DNA of 56,852 nt from Streptomyces sp. DH12 (GCF_020873895.1 NZ_JAHWGT010000043.1:1-56852); one strand, 5' to 3'. Shown: positions 40,629-50,270, numbered from the stretch's first letter. The notes: generated by a model from the letters alone, not told the origin. Numbers and translations are program-made.

Positions 40629-41954
40629 ATGCGCATGTCCGCACCCCACGTCCGGGCCCTCGGCAGGGCCGCGGCGACGGCCGGCTGCACCGCGCTGGTA
40701 CTCGCCCTCACGGCCCCCGCGCCCGCGACCGCCCTCGGCACGGGCGGCGGCCACGGCCACGACCCCGCCCGCCGCGTCCTGCCCGCCGGCGACGGCTGGG
40801 CCTCCGCCGACGGCGGCACCACCGGCGGCGCCGCCGCCGACCCCGCCCGCGTGTACACCGCCACCACCTGGGAGGAGTTCCGGGCCGCGCTCGCCGCCGG
40901 CGGCGACGCCCCGAGGATCGTCCGTGTCGTCGGCACGCTCGACGCCACCGCGGGCGGCTGCCAGGCGTTCGAGGCGCCCGGCTACGACTTCGACCGGTAC
41001 CTCGCCGACTACGACCCCGCCGTCTGGGGCCGCGACAAGGAGGTCAGCGGCCCCCAGGAGGAGCTGCGCGCCGCCTCCGCCCGCAACCAGGACCGGGCGG
41101 TCAAGGCGTTCGTCCCCTCCCGCACCACCATCGTCGGTGTCGGCCGGGACGCCGGGATCGTCGGCGGCAGCCTCCAGATCAAGGGCGCCGACAACGTCAT
41201 CGTCCGAAACCTCACCCTGGAGAGCCCCCTCGACTGCTTCCCCCAGTGGGACCCCACCGACGGGGCGGCGGGCGCCTGGAACTCCGAGTACGACGCGATG
41301 GTCGTGTACGGCTCGACGCACGTGTGGATCGACCACAACACGTTCACCGACGGCCGCCACCCGGACAGTTCGCTGCCCCGGTACCACGGGCAGCTCTACC
41401 AGCGGCACGACGGGCTGCTCGACATCGTGCGCGGCGCCGACCTGGTCACGGCGTCCTGGAACGTCTTCGCCGACCACGACAAGACGCTGATGATCGGCAA
41501 CAGCGACGGCGCGGGCGCCACCGACCGCGGACGGCTGCGGGTCACCCTCCACCACAACCTCTTCGACGAGGTCGTCGAACGCGCCCCGCGGGTGCGGTTC
41601 GGCAAGGTCGACGCGTACAACAACCACCACGTGGTGCCGGAGCGGGGATACGGCTACAGCTGGGGCGTCGGCGCCGAGTCGCAGCTGGTCGCGGAGCGCA
41701 ACGCGGTGACCCTGCCGCGCGGCGTGCCGGCCGGCGCCGTCCTCAAGAAGTGGAAGGAGGCGCCCGTCACGGTCGCGGGCAACGTCGTCAACGGCCGCCC
41801 CGTGGACCTCCTCGCCGTCCACAACGCGCAGTTCCCCGACGAGGCGCTGGCCTCCGGAGCCGGCTGGACGCCCACCCTCCGCACCCGCGTCGACGACCCG
41901 CGCGCCCTGCCGGGGCTCCTCGCCCACCGGGCCGGCGCGGGCCGGGCGCGCTGA
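40629..41954 (+). CDS. Secreted pectate lyase, PL1
   Basis: 441 residues. Signal peptide about 1-36. Parallel beta-helix pattern; calcium-site region EYDAMVVYGSTHVWIDHNTF and DGLLDIVRGADLVTASWN, and the catalytic RxPRxR motif at 318-323 (RAPRVR) in ERAPRVRFGKVDAYNNHH. Unlike the fusion enzyme, it keeps the classic RxPRxR. It cuts polygalacturonate outside the cell. CAGGAG ribosome site. Confidence 0.93.
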   Translation: MRMSAPHVRALGRAAATAGCTALVLALTAPAPATALGTGGGHGHDPARRVLPAGDGWASADGGTTGGAAADPARVYTATTWEEFRAALAAGGDAPRIVRVVGTLDATAGGCQAFEAPGYDFDRYLADYDPAVWGRDKEVSGPQEELRAASARNQDRAVKAFVPSRTTIVGVGRDAGIVGGSLQIKGADNVIVRNLTLESPLDCFPQWDPTDGAAGAWNSEYDAMVVYGSTHVWIDHNTFTDGRHPDSSLPRYHGQLYQRHDGLLDIVRGADLVTASWNVFADHDKTLMIGNSDGAGATDRGRLRVTLHHNLFDEVVERAPRVRFGKVDAYNNHHVVPERGYGYSWGVGAESQLVAERNAVTLPRGVPAGAVLKKWKEAPVTVAGNVVNGRPVDLLAVHNAQFPDEALASGAGWTPTLRTRVDDPRALPGLLAHRAGAGRAR

Positions 41955-42128
41955 CCCCGCGTCCGGGCGGGGGCGGAACCTCCCACCGGGACGCGGCGTG
42001 AAACCGCCCCTCCGCCCCGCGGAACCCGACGGTCCGGCTGCGGGCGGCACGGCTCTGCGTTAGCGTGCTGACCTTCTGACCACCCGCCGGTGGATCACCC
42101 GCCGGCGGGGAGCACACGGGGAGGTGGC

Positions 42129-42761
42129 GTGTCCGACGTGGCATCGTCCGCGGCCGCCGAGACCGCGCTGGCCCGCGCCGTCGTGGCGCGCGTCGCGCCG
42201 GAGGAACTGCCGTACTTCGAGGAGACCGCCGAGGTCCTCGTCGGCCGTGGCGGCCGGCGGGCGCGGCGGGGCCCCCAGGACGACCCGCTCGCCTTCGGGG
42301 GAGCGGCCGAACTGGTCGTCACCAGCATCGCCTGCGGGGTGGCGTTCGAGGTCGTCAAGATGATGGGGGAGAGCGTCGGGAGCGGTCTGACGGGCCGGTT
42401 CCGGCAGCTCGTCGCCCGCCGCCGCGCCCGCCGCGACGCCACCGCCGACGGGACGGCGGAGGACGGGACGGCCGAGGGCGGGGCGGCCGAGGGCGGGGCG
42501 GCGGACACGGGCGCGGGCACGGCCGTCGCCGGGAGCCCGCCGCAGCCTGCCGCGGGGACACGGGGCCCGATCGCGGGCCCGCCGGGGCCGGCCGGCGGAC
42601 CCGTCCTCCTCGGGGAGGCGCCGCTGTCCGAGGAGCGGATCGCGGAACTGGGCGCGGCCGCCCGCCGGACGGCCATCCTCCTGGGCCTGCCGCCCGACCG
42701 GTCGGACCTGCTCGCCGCCGCCGTCCGCGACCACCTGCGGACCGGCGGGCGCGGGGCGTGA
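42129..42761 (+). CDS. Unknown protein coupled to M48 protease
   Basis: 210 residues, GTG start behind GGGGAGG. The N-terminal helical region (LARAVVARVAPEELPYFEET) precedes one hydrophobic stretch (AAELVVTSIACGVAFEVVKMMG) that may associate with membrane. A linker follows, built from a 15-bp repeat encoding DGTAE/GGAAE. The C-terminal ~45-residue helical domain is SEERIAELGAAARRTAILLG. No family recognised. Its stop overlaps the protease start, so it is probably a partner or substrate. Confidence 0.65.
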   Translation: MSDVASSAAAETALARAVVARVAPEELPYFEETAEVLVGRGGRRARRGPQDDPLAFGGAAELVVTSIACGVAFEVVKMMGESVGSGLTGRFRQLVARRRARRDATADGTAEDGTAEGGAAEGGAADTGAGTAVAGSPPQPAAGTRGPIAGPPGPAGGPVLLGEAPLSEERIAELGAAARRTAILLGLPPDRSDLLAAAVRDHLRTGGRGA

Positions 42762-44947
42762 CCTCGACGGCGGCCGGCGGGCCCGCGGTCGAGGCGGTAC
42801 CGCCGCCGCGCCGGCCGCCGCCGTCGGGCACGCTGCTCGCCTTCGTCCTGCTGATCTGCGCGGTGCTCGCGTCGATGACGATCCTGCACCCCGGCTACGC
42901 CGACTTCCTGGCCGGCGACCGCGACCGGACCGGAAACCTCAACGACTGCCTGCGCGGGGTGGTGCGGGAGGCCGGCGGCACCGGCGCCTTCCTCAAGGGC
43001 CGGCCGCGGGGCGGGTGCGACTCCGGCGACGACCGCACCTCGGCGGGGATCCTCGTCTCCTACGCGATCCTCGCCACCGCCACCGCCCTGTACTACTGGT
43101 TCCGCTCCGGGCGGCGCGCCCGCAGGCGCGGCGTGCGGCCCCTGAACGCCGAGCGCTTCCCCGCCCTGCACGCCGAGGTCGAGCGGCTCGTCTCGGGCGT
43201 CGAGCGGGCCCGCGGCGTCACCGTACTCGTCGACTTCCTCGACTCCGGCGTCAACGGCGTCACCTTCGGCCGCGTCGGCCGCCGCCACGTCGTGCTCAGC
43301 CGCGGACTGATCCGGCTGTTCGAGGGGACCGACGAGGACCGGGCGGCGTTCCGCGCGGTCGTCCTGCACGAACTGGCCCACCTGCGCAACCGCGACGTCG
43401 ACATCACCATGGTCACGCTCGCCCTGCTGCGCTGCTTCACGGTGCTCATCCTCGCTCCCAGGATGCTCGGCGACCTCCTCGCGCTGATCTTCGTCGCCGA
43501 CGGGACCCGCTTCTACGCCGCAACCCTCCTCGACGCCCTGGTCCTGGCCGCCGTGGTGCTCGCCGCCCGCTCCGTCGTCCTGCGGACCAGGGAGTTCCAG
43601 GCGGACGCCCGGGTGGTGGAGTGGCTGGGCGGCCCGGCGCCGCTGCTGCGCGCGTTCACCCTCGCCGCCGGGACCGGAACCGGGACCGGCACCGGGCCCG
43701 GAAGCGGCGCCGGGGCCGGGCCGGCGGGCGCCCGCCGCGGGGCGTGGCGCGGCCGGTGGGCCCGGCTCACCCGTACCCACCCCTCCTTCGCCGAGCGCGC
43801 CTCCTGCCTGGCCGACCGGGCGCAGCTCATGCACCAGGGGTTCGGCTTCGCCTTCGTCGTCGGCTTCTGCCTCCCCGCGGCGTGGGACCCGGTCGCCTCC
43901 GCCACCGCGCAGATCCGCGCGGGCGGCGGGATCCGGGGATGGTGGCCCACGGAGCTGATCACCCTCCTGGTCGCCCTGGTGCTCTTCGTGACGGTGCTGC
44001 GCGCCGCCCTCCACCGGCTCGGCGACCCCGCCTCCGCGCCCTCGCGCGCCCCCTTCCGGGCCGGTGTCACCGCGGGCGTCGTCGCCGGGTACGCCGTCGC
44101 GCCCAGCACCGTCGTCGACCACCTGATGCTGCCCGGACTCAGCGTCGCCGCGCAGGTGTCGGGGTGGTGCGCGGTCGCCCTCCTGTGCCTGCTCCTCACC
44201 GTCTGGTGCCAGTTCCTGGCGGACTGCTGGGCCCGGCCGCTGGAGCACGCGCGCCGGCCCCGCGCCGCGGCTGCGGCGCTGGGGCTGGTGGTGGCCGCGG
44301 CCGTCGCCGCCAACGCCTCCACCGTCTTCGCGCTGCCCTGGCAGATCGCGCTGGGCCGCTTCCTCGACGAGCGGCTGGCCGCCCTCCCCGATCCGCTGCA
44401 CGCGGCGGTGTGGACGCAGTACGTCGTGGCGACGCGGCTCATGCACCCGGGCTGGCTCCTCGGCGCGGCCGCGGTCCTGCTCGGCCTGCCCGTCGCGGGG
44501 ATCCTGCGCGACCGCCGCCTCGCCCGGTACACGGCCCCCGCCATGCCGCTCGCCCGGCCGCCCCGGCGCAGCCGGGCGGCCGTCCTCGGCGCCGCCGCCC
44601 TGGCGGTCTTCGGCTTCCCGCCCCTCCACACCTGGTGGGCGTACCAGCGGCAGGTGGAGTTCCTCGCCCACCCGTTGCTCCTCGCCCCGCTCACCCTGCT
44701 CGTGGCGGTGGGCACGGTGACCGGCGGACTGGCCGCCTCCCGCCGTCTGGTGTGGGCCGCGGGCAGCGCGCTGGCGTGCGGCGTACTGCTGACCGTGCCC
44801 GTGGTGCTGCTCGCCGGCGGACCGGGCCCGCTGCGCCTGTGGGGGGTGCTCGTGGGGATCGGCGTGGAGGGCGCCCTCCTCTGCACCCTGGTCACCGCGG
44901 CCCTGTCCTTCCCCCGCCGCGCGCCGGTGCCGCGCCCGGCGGGGTGA
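42758..44947 (+). CDS. Polytopic M48-family metalloprotease
   Basis: 729 residues, GTG start. Two membrane segments precede the peptidase domain with zinc motif HELAH (His204-His208) and the downstream third ligand in REFQADARVVEWLG. At least eight hydrophobic segments follow from about residue 360 on, making it much longer than HtpX. The domain order suggests a membrane-embedded protease. Substrate unknown. A GTGTGTGTGPGSGAGAG low-complexity loop follows the active-site domain. Confidence 0.85.
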   Translation: MTSTAAGGPAVEAVPPPRRPPPSGTLLAFVLLICAVLASMTILHPGYADFLAGDRDRTGNLNDCLRGVVREAGGTGAFLKGRPRGGCDSGDDRTSAGILVSYAILATATALYYWFRSGRRARRRGVRPLNAERFPALHAEVERLVSGVERARGVTVLVDFLDSGVNGVTFGRVGRRHVVLSRGLIRLFEGTDEDRAAFRAVVLHELAHLRNRDVDITMVTLALLRCFTVLILAPRMLGDLLALIFVADGTRFYAATLLDALVLAAVVLAARSVVLRTREFQADARVVEWLGGPAPLLRAFTLAAGTGTGTGTGPGSGAGAGPAGARRGAWRGRWARLTRTHPSFAERASCLADRAQLMHQGFGFAFVVGFCLPAAWDPVASATAQIRAGGGIRGWWPTELITLLVALVLFVTVLRAALHRLGDPASAPSRAPFRAGVTAGVVAGYAVAPSTVVDHLMLPGLSVAAQVSGWCAVALLCLLLTVWCQFLADCWARPLEHARRPRAAAAALGLVVAAAVAANASTVFALPWQIALGRFLDERLAALPDPLHAAVWTQYVVATRLMHPGWLLGAAAVLLGLPVAGILRDRRLARYTAPAMPLARPPRRSRAAVLGAAALAVFGFPPLHTWWAYQRQVEFLAHPLLLAPLTLLVAVGTVTGGLAASRRLVWAAGSALACGVLLTVPVVLLAGGPGPLRLWGVLVGIGVEGALLCTLVTAALSFPRRAPVPRPAG

Positions 44948-44989
44948 CCGAGCCGGCCGGCGGCGTGGCTCACGCGGCCGGGGCGCGGT

Positions 44990-45427
44990 TCACGCGGCCG
45001 GTACCGGCTCCGCCCGGCGCTCGCGGCGCAGCGCCGCCCAGGTCGCCACCGCGCCGGCGCCCTCCCAGAGGCCGACGCCCAGGAACCCGGCCGGGGCGCG
45101 GCCCGCGACGACGGCGACCGTGAACACCGCGCACGTCAGCAGCCGGAACGGCACCGTCCAGCCGAAGAAGGCCCGCCAGTCCGCGAGCGCCGCCAGTACG
45201 TAGTACACGCCCATGTTCACCGCCGCCATCGACGACGCCGTCAGGAACACCAGGGTGTGGTCGCCCGCCCCGCGCGCCCCAGCCGGCAGGGGCTCGAAGC
45301 CCATGACGGTCAGCAGCACGTCCGGCGCGACGAGCCCCACCAGGCCGAGCGCGGTGGCCAGCAGTCCGAAGACGGCCATGGTCCAGCCGGACAGGGAGCG
45401 GGGGCGGGACGACAGACGGCGGCGCAC
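44990..45427 (-). CDS. Small membrane protein, four predicted TM segments
   Basis: 145 residues. The GTG at 45427 is preferred because GGAGG lies 6 bp upstream; the frame is open further upstream. Four hydrophobic segments begin with WTMAVFGLLATALGLVGLVA. No function recognised. It lies just downstream of the penicillin-binding protein gene region, between convergent neighbours. Confidence 0.65.
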   Translation of the reverse strand: MRRRLSSRPRSLSGWTMAVFGLLATALGLVGLVAPDVLLTVMGFEPLPAGARGAGDHTLVFLTASSMAAVNMGVYYVLAALADWRAFFGWTVPFRLLTCAVFTVAVVAGRAPAGFLGVGLWEGAGAVATWAALRRERRAEPVPAA

Positions 45428-45500
45428 GGGGTCCTCCGGGCGGGGGAGCGGGGCGGGCGGGCGAAGCTGCACGCCCCCTGCATACCACCCGCCCCTCACG

Positions 45501-46949
45501 TCACTTCAGCGCGGCCTTCATCATGGCGCGGGCCACGGGCGCCGCCAGGCCGTTGCCGCTCACCTCCGCGCGGGCGGCGGCGGAGTCCTCCACGAACACG
45601 GCGACCGCCACCTCCTCGCCGCTGTCCCCGTCCTTCGCGTACGAGGTGAACCAGGCGTACGGCTTCTCGCTGTTGTCCACGCCGCGCTGCGCCGTGCCGG
45701 TCTTGCCGCCGACCTCGGCGCCGTCCAGGCGGGCGTTGCCGCCCGTGCCCTCCTCGACCACGGTCACCATGGCGGACCGCAACTGCCCGGCGGTGGACGG
45801 CGACACGATCCGCCGCCCCTCGCCGTCCGGGCGGCCCTCCAGCCGGTCGCCGTCCGCGTCGACGACCTCCGACACCAGGTGCGGCGCGGCCAGCACGCCG
45901 TCGTTGGCGATGGCGGCCGACACCATGGCGATCTGGAGCGGCGTGGCCGTCACGTCGAACTGCCCGATGCCCGACAGCGCCGTCTGCGCCGCGTCCATCC
46001 CCGACGGGTACACGCTCGGGTGGGCCCGCACGGGCACGTCCTGCTCGGTGTCGTCGAAGCCGAACCTCTCCGCCGTGGCCCTGACCTCGTCCTGCCCCAG
46101 GTCGACGGCGAGCTTGCCGAAGACGTTGTTGCACGAGTAGCGCAGGGCGGTGCGGATGGAGGCGTTCTCGCAGGGCGCGGAGGGGTTCTCGTTGACCAGG
46201 TCGCGCGTCGACTGCGGCAGCCGGTACGGGTTCGGGCTGTCCGTCGGCTCGTCGACCGACGCGTACAGCCCCTTCTCCAGGGCCGCCGCCGCGACGACCA
46301 GCTTGAAGGTCGAGCCGGGGGCGACGGGGTACCGGATCGCCCGGTTCACCAGCGGCTTGTCCGGGTCGGCTTCGAGCCGTTTCCACGCGTCGGCGCCGTC
46401 GGACCCGGCGATCGCCGACGGGTCGTAGGAGGGAGTGCTGACCATGCCGAGGATCCGGCCCGTCCTCGGGTCGATCGCCACGGCGGCGCCCTTCTTCCCG
46501 CGGAGCGCCGCGAAGCCGGCCTTCTGCACGGCCGGGTCGATCGTCGTCAGGACGTCGCCCGGTTCGGTCCGCTCGCCGGTCAGCGCGTCGAGGGGGTCGC
46601 CCAGCCGGGGGTCGGTGCCGTCGAGCACCCCGGCGAAGACGCCCTCCAGCTGCGTCGCGCCGTACACCTGCGAGCGGAACCCGGTCACCGCCGCGTACAG
46701 CTCGCCGTCGTTGTACGTCCGCCGGTACGCCAGGTCGCCGCGCTCCGTGCGGGCCGAGCCGGTGACCGCCGTGCCGCCCACCACGATGTCGCCGAGCGGC
46801 TGCGCGTACCGCGCGATGACGTTCCGCCGGTTGTCGTCGTCGTCCGCCAGGGCCTTCGCTTCGTACGCCTGCACCCAGGTCGCCCGCAGCAGCAGGGCGA
46901 ACACCAGCAGCAGGGAGAAGACGGCCGCTCTTCTGATCGTCTTGTTCAT
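45501..46949 (-). CDS. Penicillin-binding protein, class B-like transpeptidase
   Basis: 482 residues. An N-terminal membrane anchor (IRRAAVFSLLLVFALLLRATW), a dimerisation region with NRRNVIARYAQPLGDIVVGG, and a transpeptidase domain with Ser213 in GSTFK, SCN in RYSCNNVFG and Lys416 in KTGTAQ. This is the short PbpA/SCO1875 type found in streptomycetes, cross-linking peptidoglycan outside the membrane. It lacks FtsW or RodA next door. Confidence 0.92.
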   Translation of the reverse strand: MNKTIRRAAVFSLLLVFALLLRATWVQAYEAKALADDDDNRRNVIARYAQPLGDIVVGGTAVTGSARTERGDLAYRRTYNDGELYAAVTGFRSQVYGATQLEGVFAGVLDGTDPRLGDPLDALTGERTEPGDVLTTIDPAVQKAGFAALRGKKGAAVAIDPRTGRILGMVSTPSYDPSAIAGSDGADAWKRLEADPDKPLVNRAIRYPVAPGSTFKLVVAAAALEKGLYASVDEPTDSPNPYRLPQSTRDLVNENPSAPCENASIRTALRYSCNNVFGKLAVDLGQDEVRATAERFGFDDTEQDVPVRAHPSVYPSGMDAAQTALSGIGQFDVTATPLQIAMVSAAIANDGVLAAPHLVSEVVDADGDRLEGRPDGEGRRIVSPSTAGQLRSAMVTVVEEGTGGNARLDGAEVGGKTGTAQRGVDNSEKPYAWFTSYAKDGDSGEEVAVAVFVEDSAAARAEVSGNGLAAPVARAMMKAALK

Positions 46950-47049
46950 CCCCTTGTCCGACGAGCGGCCCGGGGCGGGATGTTCCCGTCCGTCCGGTTT
47001 CTCAGGGAATCCTCATCCGGGCCGGGACGCCCGGGGCGCCGAGGCGCCG

Positions 47050-47703
47050 TCACCCGGGCGTGACGAACCCCGCCTCGTACGCCGCGATGACCGCCTGCGT
47101 CCGGTCCCGCGCGCCGGTCTTCGCCAGCACCGCCGCCACGTGCGTCTTCACCGTCGCCGGCCCGACGCCGAGGCGCTCGGCGACCTCCGCGTTGGTCAGG
47201 CCCCGCGCCACCAGCCGCAGGACGTCGGCCTCCCGCTCGGTCAGCCGTGCCACCCAGGGGGCCGCCGGCGCGGGGCCGCCGGGCCGCCCGTACCGCTCGG
47301 CCAGCCCGCGCACCGCCGCCGGGTACAGCAGCGAGTCGCCGCGCGCCACCAGCCGCACCGCCGCGACCAGTTCCTCGGCGGCCGCCCGCTTGAGCAGGAA
47401 CCCGGCGGCGCCGGCGCGCAGCGCGTCGTACACGTACGCGTCGTTCTCGAACGTCGTCACCACCAGGACGCGCGGCGGCCGCGGCATCGTCGTGAGCAGG
47501 AGCTCGGTGGCGCGGATCCCGTCGACCTCCGGCATGCGCACGTCCATCAGCACCACGTCCGGCTCCACTTCGCGGACCACGGACACCGCCTCGGCGCCGG
47601 TGGCGGCCTCGCCGACGACCTCCAGCCCCTCCTCGGCGGAGAGGATGACGCGCAGCGCCGTACGGACCATCCGCTCGTCGTCGGCGAGCACGATCCGGGT
47701 CAC
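47050..47703 (-). CDS. NarL/LuxR-family response regulator
   Basis: 217 residues, GTG start. Receiver domain 1-120 with acidic pocket (VLADDE) and phosphoacceptor Asp in VVLMDVRMPEVDG; switch Thr and Lys in VTTFEN and LLKRAA. LuxR-type helix-turn-helix at the C-terminus (LTEREADVLRLVARGLTNAE). The GTG overlaps the kinase stop. Confidence 0.94.
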   Translation of the reverse strand: MTRIVLADDERMVRTALRVILSAEEGLEVVGEAATGAEAVSVVREVEPDVVLMDVRMPEVDGIRATELLLTTMPRPPRVLVVTTFENDAYVYDALRAGAAGFLLKRAAAEELVAAVRLVARGDSLLYPAAVRGLAERYGRPGGPAPAAPWVARLTEREADVLRLVARGLTNAEVAERLGVGPATVKTHVAAVLAKTGARDRTQAVIAAYEAGFVTPG

Positions 47704-49076
47704 CGCCGGCCCCCCGTCAGCGGCAGCCGCACGCTCAGCCGCCACACCGCCCCGCCCTCCGCGGGGCCGCAGACCGCGCTGCCCCCGAGCAGCGCGGCCC
47801 GCTCGGCGACGCCGCGCAGTCCGCGGCCGCCGCCCGGGCGGACGACCGGCGCGCGGCCGGTCAGCGGGTTCTCCATGGTGACCTCCAACTCCCCGTCGGC
47901 CGCGCGCAGCCGCAGCGCGACCGGTGCGGCCCCTCCGTGGCGCAGCGCGTTGCTGAGCCCTTCCTGCACGATCCGGTACGCCTCCCGGGACACCCGCTCC
48001 GGGAGCGGCCCGGCCGGGCCGGCGGCCGGGTCGCGGACCACGGCCAGCCCGCTGTGGGCGAGCAGCGCGTCCAGCGCCTCCAGTCCGGGCCCGGCGGCGG
48101 CCCCGTCGGCGGCCTCGTCCGCGTCGGGGTCGTCCCGGCGCAGCAGCCCGAGCACCGCGTCGAGTTCGGCGACGGTGCGCCGGGTGGTCTCCTCGATGGC
48201 CGTCAGCGCCTCCCGGACGAACCCGAGGTCGGGTTCCGGCGCGTCGACGACCCGCCGGGCCGCCCCCGCCTGGAGGGTGACGGCGCTCAGCGCGTGGCCC
48301 ACCGAGTCGTGCAGCTCGCGGGCGAGCCGGTTGCGGACGGCCAGTTCGGCGGCGCGCCGCTCGGCCGCCGCCAGCCGGTCGGCGGGGGTCGGTCCGAGCA
48401 GGGCCGGGGCCTGCCGCGCCAGCAGCGCCCCGGCGCCGGCGGAAGCGGCGGCCAGGGCCACCAGCATCAGCAGCCCCGCCGGCACCCCGAGGACCGGCCA
48501 CCACGGGGCGGCGAGCCCCGGATACGCGTCCACCGCCGAGGCGCGCAGCTCCGCCGAGAACGGCAGTGCCATCGTGACGAGCGCGAACGGCGGCAGCGCC
48601 AGCGACGCCCCGGCGACCAGCCCGCCCAGGGCGAGGTGGAGCGTGAACCAGCAGGCGGTCCGCGCCCGCGCCGCGCGGGAGCCGGCCGGCCCGTCGGCGT
48701 ACCGCCGCGCCGGCACCCCGCACAGCGCGCGGGCCGCCGCCACGGACAGCGGCCGGGCGAGCGGGAAGAGCGCGGTGACGGCGGCCGGCGGCAGGGCGAG
48801 CGCGTACGCCCCGAACTGCGCCGCGACCGAGCCGCCGAAGGGGCCGCCGGCCGCCGTGAACGGCGCCAGCACGACGGAGGCGAGCAGCCAGTACGGCATC
48901 AGCAGCGCCCCGCCCAGCACCAGGTGCACCCAGCGCCGCCGCGCCCGCCGCCCCAGCAGCACGGCCCCAGCCCGCCGCGTCCGGCCCGCGGCGCCCGTCC
49001 GGCGCACGCCGCCGGCGCCGCCCGTGCCACCGCGACCGTCCGGCGGCGGGCCCCCGCCGTCCGTGCCGCCGCTCAC
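47700..49076 (-). CDS. Sensor histidine kinase, NarL-type partner
   Basis: 458 residues, GTG start. Several membrane segments lie at about 30-210, then a HisKA_3 domain with His in ARELHDSVGHALSAV, and an ATPase domain with EGLSNALRHGG and GGGRGLRGVAERAALLG. It phosphorylates the regulator encoded next. It overlaps the upstream membrane protein gene by 4 bp. Confidence 0.93.
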   Translation of the reverse strand: MSGGTDGGGPPPDGRGGTGGAGGVRRTGAAGRTRRAGAVLLGRRARRRWVHLVLGGALLMPYWLLASVVLAPFTAAGGPFGGSVAAQFGAYALALPPAAVTALFPLARPLSVAAARALCGVPARRYADGPAGSRAARARTACWFTLHLALGGLVAGASLALPPFALVTMALPFSAELRASAVDAYPGLAAPWWPVLGVPAGLLMLVALAAASAGAGALLARQAPALLGPTPADRLAAAERRAAELAVRNRLARELHDSVGHALSAVTLQAGAARRVVDAPEPDLGFVREALTAIEETTRRTVAELDAVLGLLRRDDPDADEAADGAAAGPGLEALDALLAHSGLAVVRDPAAGPAGPLPERVSREAYRIVQEGLSNALRHGGAAPVALRLRAADGELEVTMENPLTGRAPVVRPGGGRGLRGVAERAALLGGSAVCGPAEGGAVWRLSVRLPLTGGRR

Positions 49077-50143
49077 CCGGCGCGCCTGCGCAGGAACACC
49101 GCCAGGCAGCCGGCCAGTACCGTCCCCGTGATCATCTCGTCAGCGTAGGTGAGGACCTGGAGCAGCGGGGGCTCGTCGGTCGGATCGGCCCCGGGGATCA
49201 GGGACGCGAGGAACAGCCAGCCGCCCCAGCAGCCGACCGCCGCCGAGCCGGCCCAGCCGACCGCCAGCGGCAGCCGCACGGGCAGGCGGGGCGCGCTGCG
49301 GAGGACCAGCGCCACGACGCCCGCCGCGGCGGCGAGCGCGTAGAGCCCGCGCAGCGCCTCCAGGGCGTGGAAGCCCGGCGGGGGAGCGGCGCGCAGGTCC
49401 GGGGACAGGCCGACGGTGACGCCGCACGCCCAGGCCAGGTGGAGCGCGGCGGCGGGCAGCAGGAGCAGCGAGGCGACGACGGCGGCCGCGCGCGGCCCGG
49501 GGCCGGACACGGCGGCGGAGAGGTCCCACACCGTGCCGCGCCACACGTGGCCCCAGCGGCCCCGCGCGTACCGGAAGGCCAACGCCCCGAGGGCGAGGGC
49601 CTGCACGATGAAGCCGCCGTAGACGACGGTGAACACCCACCCGTCCAGGAACTCCCCGGAGGCGCCCTCCCCGAGCGCCGGCCCGCCCGCCGCCGCCGCG
49701 AGGCTCTGCACGGGGTAGCCGACCACGATGGGCAGGAGCAGCCCCGTGGCCGCCCACAGCGGCGGCACCAGGAGCCAGGCGGGGACGCGCGCGCCCCAGC
49801 GCTGCGTGAGCAGCAGGGCCAGGACGATGACGGCGGTGTCCATCAGCAGGGTGGCGGTGTTGGCCGCGGCCGCGAGCCCGGGCCGCTCCAGGAGCAGGCT
49901 GCCGTCGGGGATGCCGACGCGGCTGCCGGAGAGCCAGGCGGCCTTGAGGGCGAGGTAGGGCAGGCACGCGCCGATCGCGACGGCTCGGGCGGCGCGGGCG
50001 GCGGGGCCCGGACGGGCGCCGGGACGGGGCCGCGACGGGGGGCGGGGGCGGGCGGGTGCCGGGCCCGCGGGTGCCGGGTCGGCGGTGTGCGGGGGACCCG
50101 GGTCGGCGGGTGCCGGGCCGGCGGTGTGCGGGGGCGTCGTCAT
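49073..50143 (-). CDS. Multi-pass membrane protein upstream of the two-component system
   Basis: 356 residues. A Pro/Ala-rich N-terminal 45 residues (AGPAPADPGPPHTADPAPAG) precedes about eight hydrophobic segments, e.g. LLVPPLWAATGLLLPIVVG. It has no recognised family. Coupling to the kinase suggests it is a sensing partner or the target. The ATG at 50143 follows GGAGG closely. Confidence 0.75.
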   Translation of the reverse strand: MTTPPHTAGPAPADPGPPHTADPAPAGPAPARPRPPSRPRPGARPGPAARAARAVAIGACLPYLALKAAWLSGSRVGIPDGSLLLERPGLAAAANTATLLMDTAVIVLALLLTQRWGARVPAWLLVPPLWAATGLLLPIVVGYPVQSLAAAAGGPALGEGASGEFLDGWVFTVVYGGFIVQALALGALAFRYARGRWGHVWRGTVWDLSAAVSGPGPRAAAVVASLLLLPAAALHLAWACGVTVGLSPDLRAAPPPGFHALEALRGLYALAAAAGVVALVLRSAPRLPVRLPLAVGWAGSAAVGCWGGWLFLASLIPGADPTDEPPLLQVLTYADEMITGTVLAGCLAVFLRRRAG

Positions 50144-50270
50144 GCCTCCACGCTCCCGCCCCGGCGGCTCCCGGCGCCTCCTGCCCGCCGACGATCCCCC
50201 TCCGCCGCACGGCGGAGCCGCGCCGACCGCAGGTCGCACCCGTGCCGGTCGTACGCCCGGCACCGGGGGG

